Positions 8,900 through 17,758 are shown, counted from the stretch's first letter. The stretch is 64,000 nt of DNA from Rhizobium sp. CCGE531 (GCF_003627795.1 NZ_CP032685.1:1178001-1242000), one strand, 5' to 3'. Numbers and translations: made by a program. Notes: generated by a model not told the origin, from the sequence alone.

Positions 8900-11695
8900 C
8901 TACTGCAAGCTATCGAAGCGACGCAGGTTGTTCTGGCGCATGACCTTGATCAACATTGTGGCGTAGTCGGGACCCGTCGCATATCCCGCCTTGTGGATTT
9001 CGCGTGCGAACGCTTCCGCATCATCTTTGACGCTGAGCGCCTTGGCATACCGCTTGTTGCGCAGGAAGAAGCGCGCATGTTCGGTGATGCTCTCCTCGAA
9101 GCTGTTATATTTGGCGAAGGCAGCCTGGATGGTGATCCATTGACCATTGACATATTCCTTGGTCGGCACGGTTACGCTGCCAGCCGGGCCTTTGCCCTTG
9201 ATGCCGAAGAGATTTTTGGCCGAGCCGATCGTATGTTTACCCCAACCCGTCTCGACGATCGCCTGAGCTACCGTGACGGACGCCGGCACTCCGGTAGCGG
9301 CCATCGCCTTGCGAGCCCTTTCCCCTACAAACTCTATGAACTCGGCATGGCTGAGCGATTTCAGGTCGCTGGGTTCGCCTGACGGCACCGGTTGAGGCGA
9401 TGGCCCCGGGCCGGACGAACCGTGCGCCTGCAGGAAGCTAGCCCCTTGAAGACGCTCCTTCCAATGCGTGATGGGTACATAGTTGTGGCGACCATCCTTG
9501 GAGGGCTGGACGACGGCGTTGGCAACATGTTTGTTCCGCAACGATTCCGCAAGCTTGGCCGTCGGCGACCCCTTGATGTAGTAGATGTAGCAACGCGCGC
9601 CCGCACGCGCTCTGGCCCAATCGGCCCAGAAACTGTCGTCGCCGCTATTATATGTGCAGTCGAACCCCCAGCATTCGCGCAGATTCGCCAGGGCCTTGTC
9701 ATTCCCGCCGGCGATGCGGCGCATCGGCGAGCCGCCACCGCTATGACAGGCGAGGATCAGATTGCCGAGCGCCGACGGCACGCCCTGCCCCAATACTCCC
9801 AGTACTTGGGCAAGGAACTTGTCCAATCCGCCTGCCTTGACAAGAGTTCCGGCCTCCGACCGCGCACCCAGCGTCGGGGCGACCAGCACGATATTGCGAC
9901 CGCTCTCGTTCACGCCTTCGCGGAAGGCGCCATAGGGGACGCGAGCTGCATTCCAGTACCGGTCGATGGCGAGCCGACGGCTGTTGTCGCCCTTATGTCC
10001 ATGTAGCCACAGGACGATGTCCGTGCTGCGGCCGCTGACGAAGCCGTTGGGAACGAAGATGCCGGTCATCGGCTCGGCCTTGATGCCGAACTTGTCGACG
10101 ATGGAAAGATCGATCCTGGCATAAAGCGTTGTGCGTGGCGGCGCGCGCTCGGTCTTGATCACCGAGGGCACGGCGACGTGAGGCAGCGGCACGACGGAGG
10201 GAACGGGGCCTGGAGAAGGCTGAGGTTGGGGTTGGGGTTGGGGCTGCGGCTTGATGGATCCGCCCACGTCTTCGGCGCGGATGATGCCATAGAACTTGGC
10301 CCCTTTGAGCCGGCCCTTTGCATCAATCGGCACTTTGACCATCAGCACGGTGCCGTTGCTGCCTTTATTGCCGCCGATCGCCAGCAGATGATCTGACCTG
10401 ACGGCCACAACCACATCGCAATGGCCGGGGTCGCCAGGCTTGACGCTGTCATAGGTGACCGGCTTGTCACGCCAATTGCAGATCAGGTCGCCCACGCGCG
10501 GCGCGATCTCGGTGGGGCGGTAGGCCTTGAAGGGATTGGCGTTGTTTTCGGCGCGGTTCTTGCGCGCGGCAGCAAAATAGATCGAATGGGAGGCCGCATA
10601 TTTAAAGGCGCCGCCAGCGCCAGCCTTGCGCATTACCCAGCTGATGAATGCCGCGCTCCAGTAATGCGCCTTCTGGAAGGCCGGCGAGGCCAACTGGGCG
10701 GTGGTGTAGCTGATGCCAAGCCCGGTCTTCCAGTAGTCCTGAAGCATGGGCAGCGCCCGGGGCTCCGTCTCGGAGAGCTTGCCCTTGTTCCAGAGGGAGT
10801 ACTGCTTTCGGGCGATGCTTGCCGCATTGGCCGCAATTGTAGCGGCCGGCAGCGGGGCTGGACCGGGAGCAGGCGCGGGTTTCCTCCTTCTCGGCGCCGG
10901 TCGGCTGCGGCGCCTTAGTGGATGATAGGCTTCGATGTCGAATTCCAGTTCGCCCGCTGCCGCGCCGTCAGCAGGCCCTGCCGTGGCGTCCGCCGGAGGT
11001 GCGTCAGGCGGCGACGGAGCTGGTTCCGCGCCGGGCGCTGCCGCCGGGGCGGGTGGTCCCATGGCGCCGGCGCTTCCCGCACCCTGTCTAAGCGCAGCCT
11101 GCGTCTCTGGTCCGACCAGGCCGGTGACGGGCAGGCCTTGCCGCTCCTGGAAGGTGCGGACGGCGCTGCGCGTGGCCGCCGACATGTTGCCGTCGACAGG
11201 AAGGCGCAGGCCGAGCTGATCGTTGAGGCTGGACTGGATCCAGCTCACGAAATCAGAGGGCATGCCGCCATCATAGGCTGTTGCCGGGTCGAGGGCCGCT
11301 CCGCTCCACGGATTGCGCCAGCCGCCATGGCCGCGACCGAAGTAGCGTTTGCCGTAGCGTCCCGTCCAAGGATGGCCCTGCTGTCCATCGGTCGTCGGGA
11401 ATGGCCGCATGCTGCCTCCGAATGAGCGGAACGATGAGGGAGCCTGATCACCGAAACGCCCCTGTGCCGTCCGGAACGGCGGACGCGAAGCGGATCCGCG
11501 AAGGGACGTGCGGGATGGCATGCGATAGCGTGGGAAAAGTGTCGCTGCGCGGCCGGCGCGCGCCGAGCGTGTCATTCCACCGCGGCGGCGGAACTCCTCC
11601 TCCATTTCTGCTTCGTTCTCGAACGCATGCTCGAAAGTTTCGAATTCCAGTTCCGAGCCGAAAGGCTCGGGATTGAACCGCAACAATTTTTCCAT
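8900..11695 (-). CDS. Four-domain peptidoglycan-targeting protein (PG-binding, DUF2272, hydrolase-like, glucosaminidase)
   Basis: A 931-residue protein, last gene of the sigma-54 operon. In order: an acidic aromatic-Glu N-terminus (EFETFEHAFENEAEMEEEF); an Arg/Gly-rich linker; a PG_binding_1 domain at about 155-200 (SLNDQLGLRLPVDGNMSAAT); a second acidic patch; a DUF2272 domain at about 288-475 (YWSAAFISWVMRKAG, then GHCDVVVAV); a Pro-Gln repeat near 485; an alpha/beta-hydrolase-like domain at about 520-745 (WLHGHKGD, CHSGGG near 649, GRHNYVP); and a C-terminal FlgJ-type glucosaminidase from about 780 (VTVAQAIVETGWGKH). No classical signal peptide is visible. The ATG at 11695 has AGGAG eight bases upstream and is preferred to the GTG at 11704. 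It probably binds and cuts cell wall; its export route is unknown. Confidence 0.85.
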   Translation of the reverse strand: MEKLLRFNPEPFGSELEFETFEHAFENEAEMEEEFRRRGGMTRSARAGRAATLFPRYRMPSRTSLRGSASRPPFRTAQGRFGDQAPSSFRSFGGSMRPFPTTDGQQGHPWTGRYGKRYFGRGHGGWRNPWSGAALDPATAYDGGMPSDFVSWIQSSLNDQLGLRLPVDGNMSAATRSAVRTFQERQGLPVTGLVGPETQAALRQGAGSAGAMGPPAPAAAPGAEPAPSPPDAPPADATAGPADGAAAGELEFDIEAYHPLRRRSRPAPRRRKPAPAPGPAPLPAATIAANAASIARKQYSLWNKGKLSETEPRALPMLQDYWKTGLGISYTTAQLASPAFQKAHYWSAAFISWVMRKAGAGGAFKYAASHSIYFAAARKNRAENNANPFKAYRPTEIAPRVGDLICNWRDKPVTYDSVKPGDPGHCDVVVAVRSDHLLAIGGNKGSNGTVLMVKVPIDAKGRLKGAKFYGIIRAEDVGGSIKPQPQPQPQPQPSPGPVPSVVPLPHVAVPSVIKTERAPPRTTLYARIDLSIVDKFGIKAEPMTGIFVPNGFVSGRSTDIVLWLHGHKGDNSRRLAIDRYWNAARVPYGAFREGVNESGRNIVLVAPTLGARSEAGTLVKAGGLDKFLAQVLGVLGQGVPSALGNLILACHSGGGSPMRRIAGGNDKALANLRECWGFDCTYNSGDDSFWADWARARAGARCYIYYIKGSPTAKLAESLRNKHVANAVVQPSKDGRHNYVPITHWKERLQGASFLQAHGSSGPGPSPQPVPSGEPSDLKSLSHAEFIEFVGERARKAMAATGVPASVTVAQAIVETGWGKHTIGSAKNLFGIKGKGPAGSVTVPTKEYVNGQWITIQAAFAKYNSFEESITEHARFFLRNKRYAKALSVKDDAEAFAREIHKAGYATGPDYATMLIKVMRQNNLRRFDSLQ

Positions 11696-11706
11696 GGCTG
11701 TCACTC

Positions 11707-12804
11707 CTAGATTAGTAAGGTTGATTGCTGGATTTCATGTCGTGTGCGAGCTGTGACGAGCAGACGGAGCGCATCGAGCCCCACTTCGATGTCTGTCGGG
11801 GTATGGCTCGCGTTCAAAAGGAAGCTGATAAGCATTTCGCCGCCACGATGCGCACGATGAAGCACCGTGGCCACGCCCGACCATTCGAGCGCTGCATGCA
11901 GTCCGGCGGCCGACACCTGCGCCGGCAGGACCAGGGTCTGGATCGGAAAGCAGCCGCCTTGGGCTGTAAGGCCGATCGTCCGCAACCCCTGCCGAAATAG
12001 ACGAACCAAGTGGAGCAGGCGTTTGCGAAGCGATTCACCGCGCCGTGAATTGACCGCCAGCGCCAGGCGCGCCGCCGCGATGTCCGCTTCCGAGGGCGGG
12101 CTGCAATGGACGCGCGTCTTGCTGACCGCCTTGAAGCGTTCGATGATCGGCCGGCTGCCGCCGATCAAGGCCATGGGCACTCCAAAGCCCTTGGCGAGCG
12201 ACGCTACGCGTATGAGGTGGGTATCGGGCAATCCGAACCAGGCCGGCACGCCCGCGCCACCGAGACCCAAAGGGCGGGCGGGGCTGGGATATTCGCCCAG
12301 GATGCCCAATGCCTGCGTATCGTCGAGAATCAGCCATCCTCCGCCCTGCCGGACCAGACCGAGATAGTCAGGCAAGGGAGCGGGCTTTCCGTTAAGGGGG
12401 TTCAAACCATCGGCAACCACGAGCGGCACGCGCTTCACCGGCCGCCGAGCGAGCGACGCTCGAAGGGCGCCGACGTCATGGGAGCAAAACGTCCGTACCG
12501 GTACGCCGCGCCCGGCAACGCGCTCGACGCCCCAGCGGGCGATGGCATAGGCGCCGCTATCGATATGCACCGTGATGTCATCGTCAGCGAACATGTCGAA
12601 CAGGTCCCAGAACAAGTGAAGGGTCGAAGGCCCGACGGCGACGGCCCCGCAGCCCAGAAAGCGAGCGAGGGCGCGTTCGAGTTCGTCGGTCTCCGGGGAT
12701 GGACCGAGCGCCGCTGGGCGCCCGGTCGTCAATTGTCGCCATGGCCGGAGCGAGGCATGTTCATGGCGCAGGCCCAGATAGAGGGCCGAAGTGAAGTCGG
12801 GCAT
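11707..12804 (-). CDS. PLP-dependent AONS/KBL-like enzyme
   Basis: A 365-residue fold-type I PLP enzyme closest in pattern to the alpha-oxoamine synthase group (AONS, KBL, CqsA) or class I/II aminotransferases. Visible marks are VVADGLNPLNGKPAPL, WLILDDTQALGILGE with the PLP-contacting Asp, and the Schiff-base Lys in VASLAKGFGVPMALIGGS. The bio operon has its own bioF further right, so this copy is not needed for biotin. It lies in the sigma-54 operon, 9 bases after the 12814 gene and 11 bases before the peptidoglycan-hydrolase gene. It may make a small amino-ketone product or modify a component of the system; the substrate is unknown. Confidence 0.75.
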   Translation of the reverse strand: MPDFTSALYLGLRHEHASLRPWRQLTTGRPAALGPSPETDELERALARFLGCGAVAVGPSTLHLFWDLFDMFADDDITVHIDSGAYAIARWGVERVAGRGVPVRTFCSHDVGALRASLARRPVKRVPLVVADGLNPLNGKPAPLPDYLGLVRQGGGWLILDDTQALGILGEYPSPARPLGLGGAGVPAWFGLPDTHLIRVASLAKGFGVPMALIGGSRPIIERFKAVSKTRVHCSPPSEADIAAARLALAVNSRRGESLRKRLLHLVRLFRQGLRTIGLTAQGGCFPIQTLVLPAQVSAAGLHAALEWSGVATVLHRAHRGGEMLISFLLNASHTPTDIEVGLDALRLLVTARTRHEIQQSTLLI

Positions 12805-12813
12805 GACCCTGCT

Positions 12814-14790
12814 CTACTTATCGGCGAGATATTTCTGGGCGGGCCGCACCGGCGGCAATTCCTCCATCGCGCTGGTGGTAGGCGTCCCGATGGCACGCAT
12901 GCCTCCGTGCCGCCGGCCGAGAGAGGCACTGCGCTGGGCCACGAGGCGCCGCTGCAGCAGCTTGGACGGCTGAGTGAGCCTGCCCATGCCGTCCTGTGCC
13001 TCGGTGGACTCGGCAGCAAGATCGACACCTGTAACCGCCTGATAGCCATGCAGGTAACGCTGGATCTCGGGCTTGCAGCTCCGGGCCCAGTTCTTGGCCT
13101 GCTCCTCGATATTATTGATGTCGACCCAGTCCCCGTAACGGATGGAGAGCAGGATGCGCTCGCCCGTCACCGCCAGTTCGTGGAAATGGGTGATCGAAGT
13201 ATCGGACCAGCCCTGGAGCTTCTTCATGCAGTCGACCGCACCCATCCATCCTTCCTGGTAGGGCACCATGTAGCGGCCACGCAGAAACTCGCGCATCTCT
13301 GGCCGTGCCAGCATCCACTGGTTGATCAGCATCTCGCCGCGCGCCGTCCAGGTGAGGTCACCGAACTGGTTATGCGCACCTTCCGCCAGGATGAGATGGA
13401 CTTCTCTCAACGCATTCAGGAGCGGGAACGCGTCGGCGATGACGGTGGTGTCGCGATCCTCCCGGTAGAACATGCTGGTGCGATAGAGCAGGTTGTGGAA
13501 GGCCTCGATGAATTTCGAGCGGGTATCCGCGGGCGCCATGCCGCTTACCGCCTTACCCTGCAGGACAAGGCCATAGTGGTGCTGGTATTCATAAGCGCGG
13601 CGCGAAACCGTGAGCCGGTTATGCTCGTCCTGGATATAGCCCCAGAGAAGATTGTTGAGCGGACGCAGCGGATCGAATTCGAGCTCGCCGAGCGGGTCAT
13701 GCGGCGAACTGCGGCGGTTCTGGAAGCGCAGAGCGATGGCATTGATCGTCTGCACAAGCATGCCTTCCTCCAGCCAATAGGACCAGATCAGCTCCAGCAT
13801 GCTGGGGGCAGTGAAACGATGCCCGAGAATACCCTCGCTGAAAGGCGACGTTTCCGGCTTCGCAACTTCATCTTTCTTCAGGCTGATAAAGGCGCGTACA
13901 ATTCGCTTGAGATAAGGCAGAGCGACGGGCTGCCCATCGGAGGTCCTAAGATAGCTGCGAAGGCGCTTTTCCAGGTCACGGGCGGTGATACCTTCCTGAT
14001 CGTTGCGCATCTCCTCATGTTCGGCGGTAAAGAGATCATCCCTTTCGCCGAAAGCATCGTGCTCGCGGATCGTCGCACCACATTCCAAAGTAAGAAAAGC
14101 CTGGGTGGCGAGCTTGAGAACGCCGTAGGCGTGCGGGCCGAACACGCCGAGCGGCCGCTGTTTTTCTTCGACATGGACATCCAGACTGCGGAGCTCATGG
14201 TCCACTTTCTGCACCACCTTGTCGAAGCCTCCCTTGTCGACCAGCAACGTGTTGATGAAACGCTGATAGCGGGGAAAGCTCATTGCGGATGTGCGATTGC
14301 GGATCGCCGCCCAGAGGGCCTGATCGAGCGTCGACGAAGAGGCCGTCCGCTGCAACGCCACCTTCACCGTCTCAGGCCTGGCCGAGATCTCGATGTTACT
14401 GCCGCCCCTCAAGGCACGGGGAACCTGAACCCCACCGAATTGGTCGTCGCAGTCGTCCTTGAGTGTCATCTTGACGGCAAGAACATACGGCCCTTCCGAA
14501 AGATAGGAAGGCAATCTGAACCGATCCGGGTTTTCGAAAGCTTTCAATCCCAATTCATCCAGGGGACGATCACCTTCGCCAAGGTTGTACTCATAGTCAA
14601 AACGACCATAAAATTCAGGATGTTTGCTTAGATCTACAAATCCTCCTTGGCCGATATCCGGGTGGTGCCGAAATTGCGGATGATGCAGCAAGACGTAAAC
14701 ATCAACCTCCGAACCCTCATGGAGTTTCGTGGGTGAATAGTAGATATGGCAGGTCCATTCGTCCTGTATTTTAGAAACCGCGGGTGTCAT
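12814..14790 (-). CDS. Large protein of unknown function in the sigma-54 operon
   Basis: A 658-residue soluble protein that I do not recognise. The N-terminal 100 or so residues look beta-rich (TCHIYYSPTKLHEGSEVDVY, then GPYVLAVKMTL) and may form an immunoglobulin-like or C2-like domain. The remainder is largely helical, with many aromatic and charged residues, and ends in a basic tail. No signal peptide, membrane segment or nucleotide loop is seen. The ATG at 14790 is preceded by GGAG and follows the upstream stop by 16 bases; a longer frame to 14868 would overlap that gene and is less likely. Its position between a metalloprotease-like and a PLP-enzyme gene suggests a structural or effector role in the same pathway, which is inference only. 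Confidence 0.7.
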   Translation of the reverse strand: MTPAVSKIQDEWTCHIYYSPTKLHEGSEVDVYVLLHHPQFRHHPDIGQGGFVDLSKHPEFYGRFDYEYNLGEGDRPLDELGLKAFENPDRFRLPSYLSEGPYVLAVKMTLKDDCDDQFGGVQVPRALRGGSNIEISARPETVKVALQRTASSSTLDQALWAAIRNRTSAMSFPRYQRFINTLLVDKGGFDKVVQKVDHELRSLDVHVEEKQRPLGVFGPHAYGVLKLATQAFLTLECGATIREHDAFGERDDLFTAEHEEMRNDQEGITARDLEKRLRSYLRTSDGQPVALPYLKRIVRAFISLKKDEVAKPETSPFSEGILGHRFTAPSMLELIWSYWLEEGMLVQTINAIALRFQNRRSSPHDPLGELEFDPLRPLNNLLWGYIQDEHNRLTVSRRAYEYQHHYGLVLQGKAVSGMAPADTRSKFIEAFHNLLYRTSMFYREDRDTTVIADAFPLLNALREVHLILAEGAHNQFGDLTWTARGEMLINQWMLARPEMREFLRGRYMVPYQEGWMGAVDCMKKLQGWSDTSITHFHELAVTGERILLSIRYGDWVDINNIEEQAKNWARSCKPEIQRYLHGYQAVTGVDLAAESTEAQDGMGRLTQPSKLLQRRLVAQRSASLGRRHGGMRAIGTPTTSAMEELPPVRPAQKYLADK

Positions 14791-14806
14791 GCTCGTTACT
14801 CCAGCG

Positions 14807-16114
14807 TCAGATTGCAGGGATGGGTTGTAGTTGTCGGCCGGGCAAGGCTGTCCAGACCGGGACGACATTCAATGTGCTGCCGATGGCCCAATGGGTCAGC
14901 AGCCGCGCCAGGAGCTCGCTCTCGTCCTCCGGGCCGAGATGTCCGTCCGCCTTGGCCTGGCCGATCACCGCGAAGACGAGCGAGGGCGGTGCCCGGTACA
15001 TCTGGGCCGGCTCACGCCGCCACGCCTCGAACAGAGCGCCGAGCCGTTCGGGACGGCGGTCTCGCGCCTCCAGCGCCTCGGCGAGCGAACGTCCTTTGAG
15101 CGAAGGCGGCCGGTGACCGGCAAGGAGTGCGGCGAAAGCAGGTAGGCTTTGCTCCAGCCGTACGATCAGTTCTCGCTGGGAGGCCGAGAGCCTGTCGAGC
15201 GGATAGTAGCTTTCCCAGACACGAGCCACGCGCTGCCATTGCGGGTGGGGGTTGAGCGCGTCGCCGATCGCACAGCTCAGCTTGACCCGTATCCAGGGCA
15301 TCGGGTGCGGATCGTCGACATTCAGCCGGAACACGAAGGGCCGCGGCAGCCCGACCACGCCGATCAGGCCCAGTGTCGAGACAACGCCGAGGCGGGCGAT
15401 CGACCAGAAATCCGAGATCACCTCGGAGATCCAGCGCTCCCACAGGTTCCAGACCAGCGGATCGTGGGATTTCGAGCGCCTTTCGCGTATCGCCGGCCTG
15501 AGCGAGGCGACGAGGCCGAGAAGTTCGGCACCCTGATGCCCGACCTCGTGGATCAGCGAGGAGGAGATGCCGCTGCTGATCATGCGCTCACGCGGAATGC
15601 GGATGATCGAGACCGGGTTCTCACCGCCACCAGGAAGGCGCGTGCGTGCCCGCCTGATGGCTGCCCCCACGCCGCGATCGAGATAGCAGATCACCGGCGG
15701 CGCCTGGTAATAGCCCGGCAGCGCCAAGGCGTCGGAAGACACAGCGTCGAGGCCCGAAAGCCAGACGCCAAGCTCGTTCTGTCCGCGCTGCGCGAGCACA
15801 TGGTCGAACAGATCGAGCTGCGAGAGCACTGCGTTGAAGCGCAGCCTGAGAAAGACGAAACGTTGCTGTGCGTCGGCCGCCGGGACTTGCCTGCCCGGGC
15901 CATTGACCCAGGCGATGAATTGGCGAATGCGGCGCTTCAGCTCGCTGCGCCCCTTGGCGAGGAAGCGTTCGATTGCGAGCTGCGCAGTGGGCAGGAAGCT
16001 TGCCGCCGGCACCATCGGCTGGTTGAGCACGAAGGGCTTGAGCCGGGCCAGGCGCGTGAGCAGGGCTCTCGCCTCTTGTTCCAGCATCCAATGCGCAAGT
16101 GGAGCGGCGGACAT
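14807..16114 (-). CDS. Zincin-like putative metallopeptidase
   Basis: A 435-residue protein with a HEVGH zinc-binding motif at residues 189-193 (SSSLIHEVGHQ) and, about 38 residues later, EVISDF (Glu231, Asp235). This spacing fits a gluzincin third ligand. I know of no named family that matches. There is no signal peptide; a moderately hydrophobic stretch after the active site (VVSTLGLIGVVGL) may be buried. I chose the ATG at 16114 because it follows the upstream stop by five bases. It may process the glycine-rich proteins encoded next to it or be an exported effector. The fold and catalytic activity are inferred from the motif only. Confidence 0.7.
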   Translation of the reverse strand: MSAAPLAHWMLEQEARALLTRLARLKPFVLNQPMVPAASFLPTAQLAIERFLAKGRSELKRRIRQFIAWVNGPGRQVPAADAQQRFVFLRLRFNAVLSQLDLFDHVLAQRGQNELGVWLSGLDAVSSDALALPGYYQAPPVICYLDRGVGAAIRRARTRLPGGGENPVSIIRIPRERMISSGISSSLIHEVGHQGAELLGLVASLRPAIRERRSKSHDPLVWNLWERWISEVISDFWSIARLGVVSTLGLIGVVGLPRPFVFRLNVDDPHPMPWIRVKLSCAIGDALNPHPQWQRVARVWESYYPLDRLSASQRELIVRLEQSLPAFAALLAGHRPPSLKGRSLAEALEARDRRPERLGALFEAWRREPAQMYRAPPSLVFAVIGQAKADGHLGPEDESELLARLLTHWAIGSTLNVVPVWTALPGRQLQPIPAI

Positions 16115-16119
16115 GGCTC

Positions 16120-16947
16120 TCACACTCCAACGAGAATGATCGTGTGGCCGTGCCGGACCCACTTGCCGCTTCTCGCAGGCCTGCGGACCGGCGCGCCGCC
16201 CATTGCTGGGACGAGACCTGGTGCCTTGGCCTGGACTGCGGCCGCAAGGGCTGCGGTGACGCCGCTGCCGTTAACCCGCCCCGGCGATGCTTGCACGAGG
16301 TTCTTGACCGCCTCGCCTGAAAGGTCGACGAAGCGCCGCGCCACCTCGAATTCACGGTCCTCATTGCTCAATCCCTCCAGTTCCAGCCCGAAAGCGCGGC
16401 CCGCAAGCGACGCGGCCTGACTGCCGAGGCGCGAGCCCTCGGGACCACCGAGTGCACCGCCCAGGGCCGCGCCGGCCTGAGGCAGAAGCTTACGCGCCGC
16501 GCCCTTGAGCATGCTGACCAGCGCCTGGCCGTCACTCGACTTGATGAAACCGCCCAGTGCGTGGCCGGCCTTCTTGATCAGCCCGCCGAGGAAATATTCG
16601 AGCTCGGCCTCGCTGCCGATCTCGAGCAATTCGCTGGCGAGTTCCATATTCTCCATCTCGGTGAAGACCCCCTCGGCTTCGCCGCTCAACGTCTCCATCT
16701 CGCCGAATTCGAACTGTTCGGCTTCAAGCTGCCGTTCCTGCGAGCCGAGCTCGAGGCGCACGCGGTCCAAGTCATGCATTGAATTTCTCCATAGGTTTCC
16801 GCCTGGTTGGCTGGAGGCCGGCGACCCGCAGTGACACTGCCCCAGGGGCTCGCCACACTCATCGCAGAGCACGCTCCCGCCACCCGACAACCTTGCCCTG
16901 CGGCGGGCACGGAAATTGCCATCACGAGGATTTCGCGGCGTGACCAT
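16120..16947 (-). CDS. Glycine-zipper protein with Cys4 zinc-ribbon-like N-terminus
   Basis: A 275-residue paralogue of the 16979-17758 protein. It has a basic N-terminus, a Cys-rich knuckle CDECGEPLGQCHCG (four Cys), an acidic stretch around QFEFGEMETL, and then the shared core: ELEYFLGGLIKKAGHALGG, a run of small residues (GAALGGALGGPEGSRLG), NEDREFEVARRFV, and the C-terminal signature SGKWVRHGHTIILVGV. The ATG at 16947 has a strong AAGGAGG ribosome site; a second in-frame ATG (Met-His-Asp-Leu, near 16779) also has GGAG upstream, so a shorter form without the Cys knuckle is possible. It is the second gene of the operon, 31 bases after the first. No characterised function. Confidence 0.75.
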   Translation of the reverse strand: MVTPRNPRDGNFRARRRARLSGGGSVLCDECGEPLGQCHCGSPASSQPGGNLWRNSMHDLDRVRLELGSQERQLEAEQFEFGEMETLSGEAEGVFTEMENMELASELLEIGSEAELEYFLGGLIKKAGHALGGFIKSSDGQALVSMLKGAARKLLPQAGAALGGALGGPEGSRLGSQAASLAGRAFGLELEGLSNEDREFEVARRFVDLSGEAVKNLVQASPGRVNGSGVTAALAAAVQAKAPGLVPAMGGAPVRRPARSGKWVRHGHTIILVGV

Positions 16948-16978
16948 CACAGCCTCCTTTTTTGAATGCTTCGGGACC

Positions 16979-17758
16979 TCAGATACCGACGATGACGATG
17001 TTCTGGCCTTGGCGATGCCAACGCCCGCTAAGCGGACGATGATGACGGGCGCCGCCGGGCAGCAGACCCGGGGCAAACCTGCCTGCGGCTTCGGTGACAG
17101 CGGCCTTGGCGGCCGCAGCGGGATCGCCGCTCAGGGGCGAGGTGAGCACTTTGTTCACCGCGTCGCCGGCCATTCGCACGAAGTTCTTGGCGCCCTCGAA
17201 TTCGCGATCCTCATCCTCCATCTCGGCCTCCAGGCCGAGCGCGTTGCCGGCCGCCGAAGCAAGGCCGCTGCCGATCTGCGCGCCAAGCGGTCCGCCGACA
17301 AGACCGCCGAGCGCCCCGCCAGCAAGCGGAAGCGCTTTTTTTGCCGCGCTCTTCAGAAAGCCCCCGATGGCCTGGCCGACCGGCGACTTCACCACCTGGC
17401 CGATGGCGTGGCCGGCATTCCTAATGAGATTACCGAGAAAGAGATCGAGCTCGGCCTCATTGGTGACTTCGAGCAGTTCGCCTGCGAGTTCCATCACCTC
17501 GGCTTCGCCGAGAGCCTCGGATTCGGCTTCCCACTCGTATTCGGCCCCCCACTCGGCTTCCGACTCGCGCTCTCCCTCAGCCTCCCATTCGTTTTCCGCC
17601 TCGTTTCCCCATTCCGCCTCTGCTTCATGGCCCCACTCAGCCTCAGCCTCCGCCTCACCGCCCCATTCGAACTGCTCGCTCTCGAAAGCTTCGTTCTGCG
17701 GGCTCAACTCGAATGCATCCCTTTCGAATGCTTCCTTCTCGAAACCGTTCATCGTCAT
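16979..17758 (-). CDS. Glycine-zipper protein with acidic aromatic-Glu repeats
   Basis: A 259-residue protein, first gene of the minus-strand operon. The N-terminal 80 or so residues are a low-complexity acidic region of Phe-Glu and Glu-Trp repeats (AEAEWGHEAEAEWGNEAE and similar). The core follows: ELLEVTNEAELDLFLGNLI, a Gly/Ala-rich zipper-like run (LAGGALGGLVGGPLG) that could pack or insert in membranes, and EDREFEGAKNFVRMAG. It ends in SGRWHRQGQNIVIVGI. The start at 17758 lies about 50 bases downstream of the predicted sigma-54 transcription start and has a GGAG site; a longer frame to 17875 would begin upstream of the promoter and is rejected. The family resemblance to the next gene and to 18153 is clear. 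The function is unknown. Confidence 0.78.
   Translation of the reverse strand: MTMNGFEKEAFERDAFELSPQNEAFESEQFEWGGEAEAEAEWGHEAEAEWGNEAENEWEAEGERESEAEWGAEYEWEAESEALGEAEVMELAGELLEVTNEAELDLFLGNLIRNAGHAIGQVVKSPVGQAIGGFLKSAAKKALPLAGGALGGLVGGPLGAQIGSGLASAAGNALGLEAEMEDEDREFEGAKNFVRMAGDAVNKVLTSPLSGDPAAAAKAAVTEAAGRFAPGLLPGGARHHRPLSGRWHRQGQNIVIVGI

Noticed and set aside
10210..10250. Short direct repeat (GGTTGGGG units) resembling a simple-sequence or regulatory repeat
   Set aside because: It encodes the Pro-Gln linker of the peptidoglycan-hydrolase protein on the minus strand.
12106..14631. A very long plus-strand frame (841 codons) opposite the sigma-54 operon
   Set aside because: It lies antisense to two genes with good ribosome sites, tight operon spacing and recognisable motifs; GC-rich codon bias creates such frames.
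17520..17700. Low-complexity repeats that could be mistaken for a repeat array
   Set aside because: They are the coding repeats of the acidic N-terminus; unit length and spacing do not fit CRISPR.
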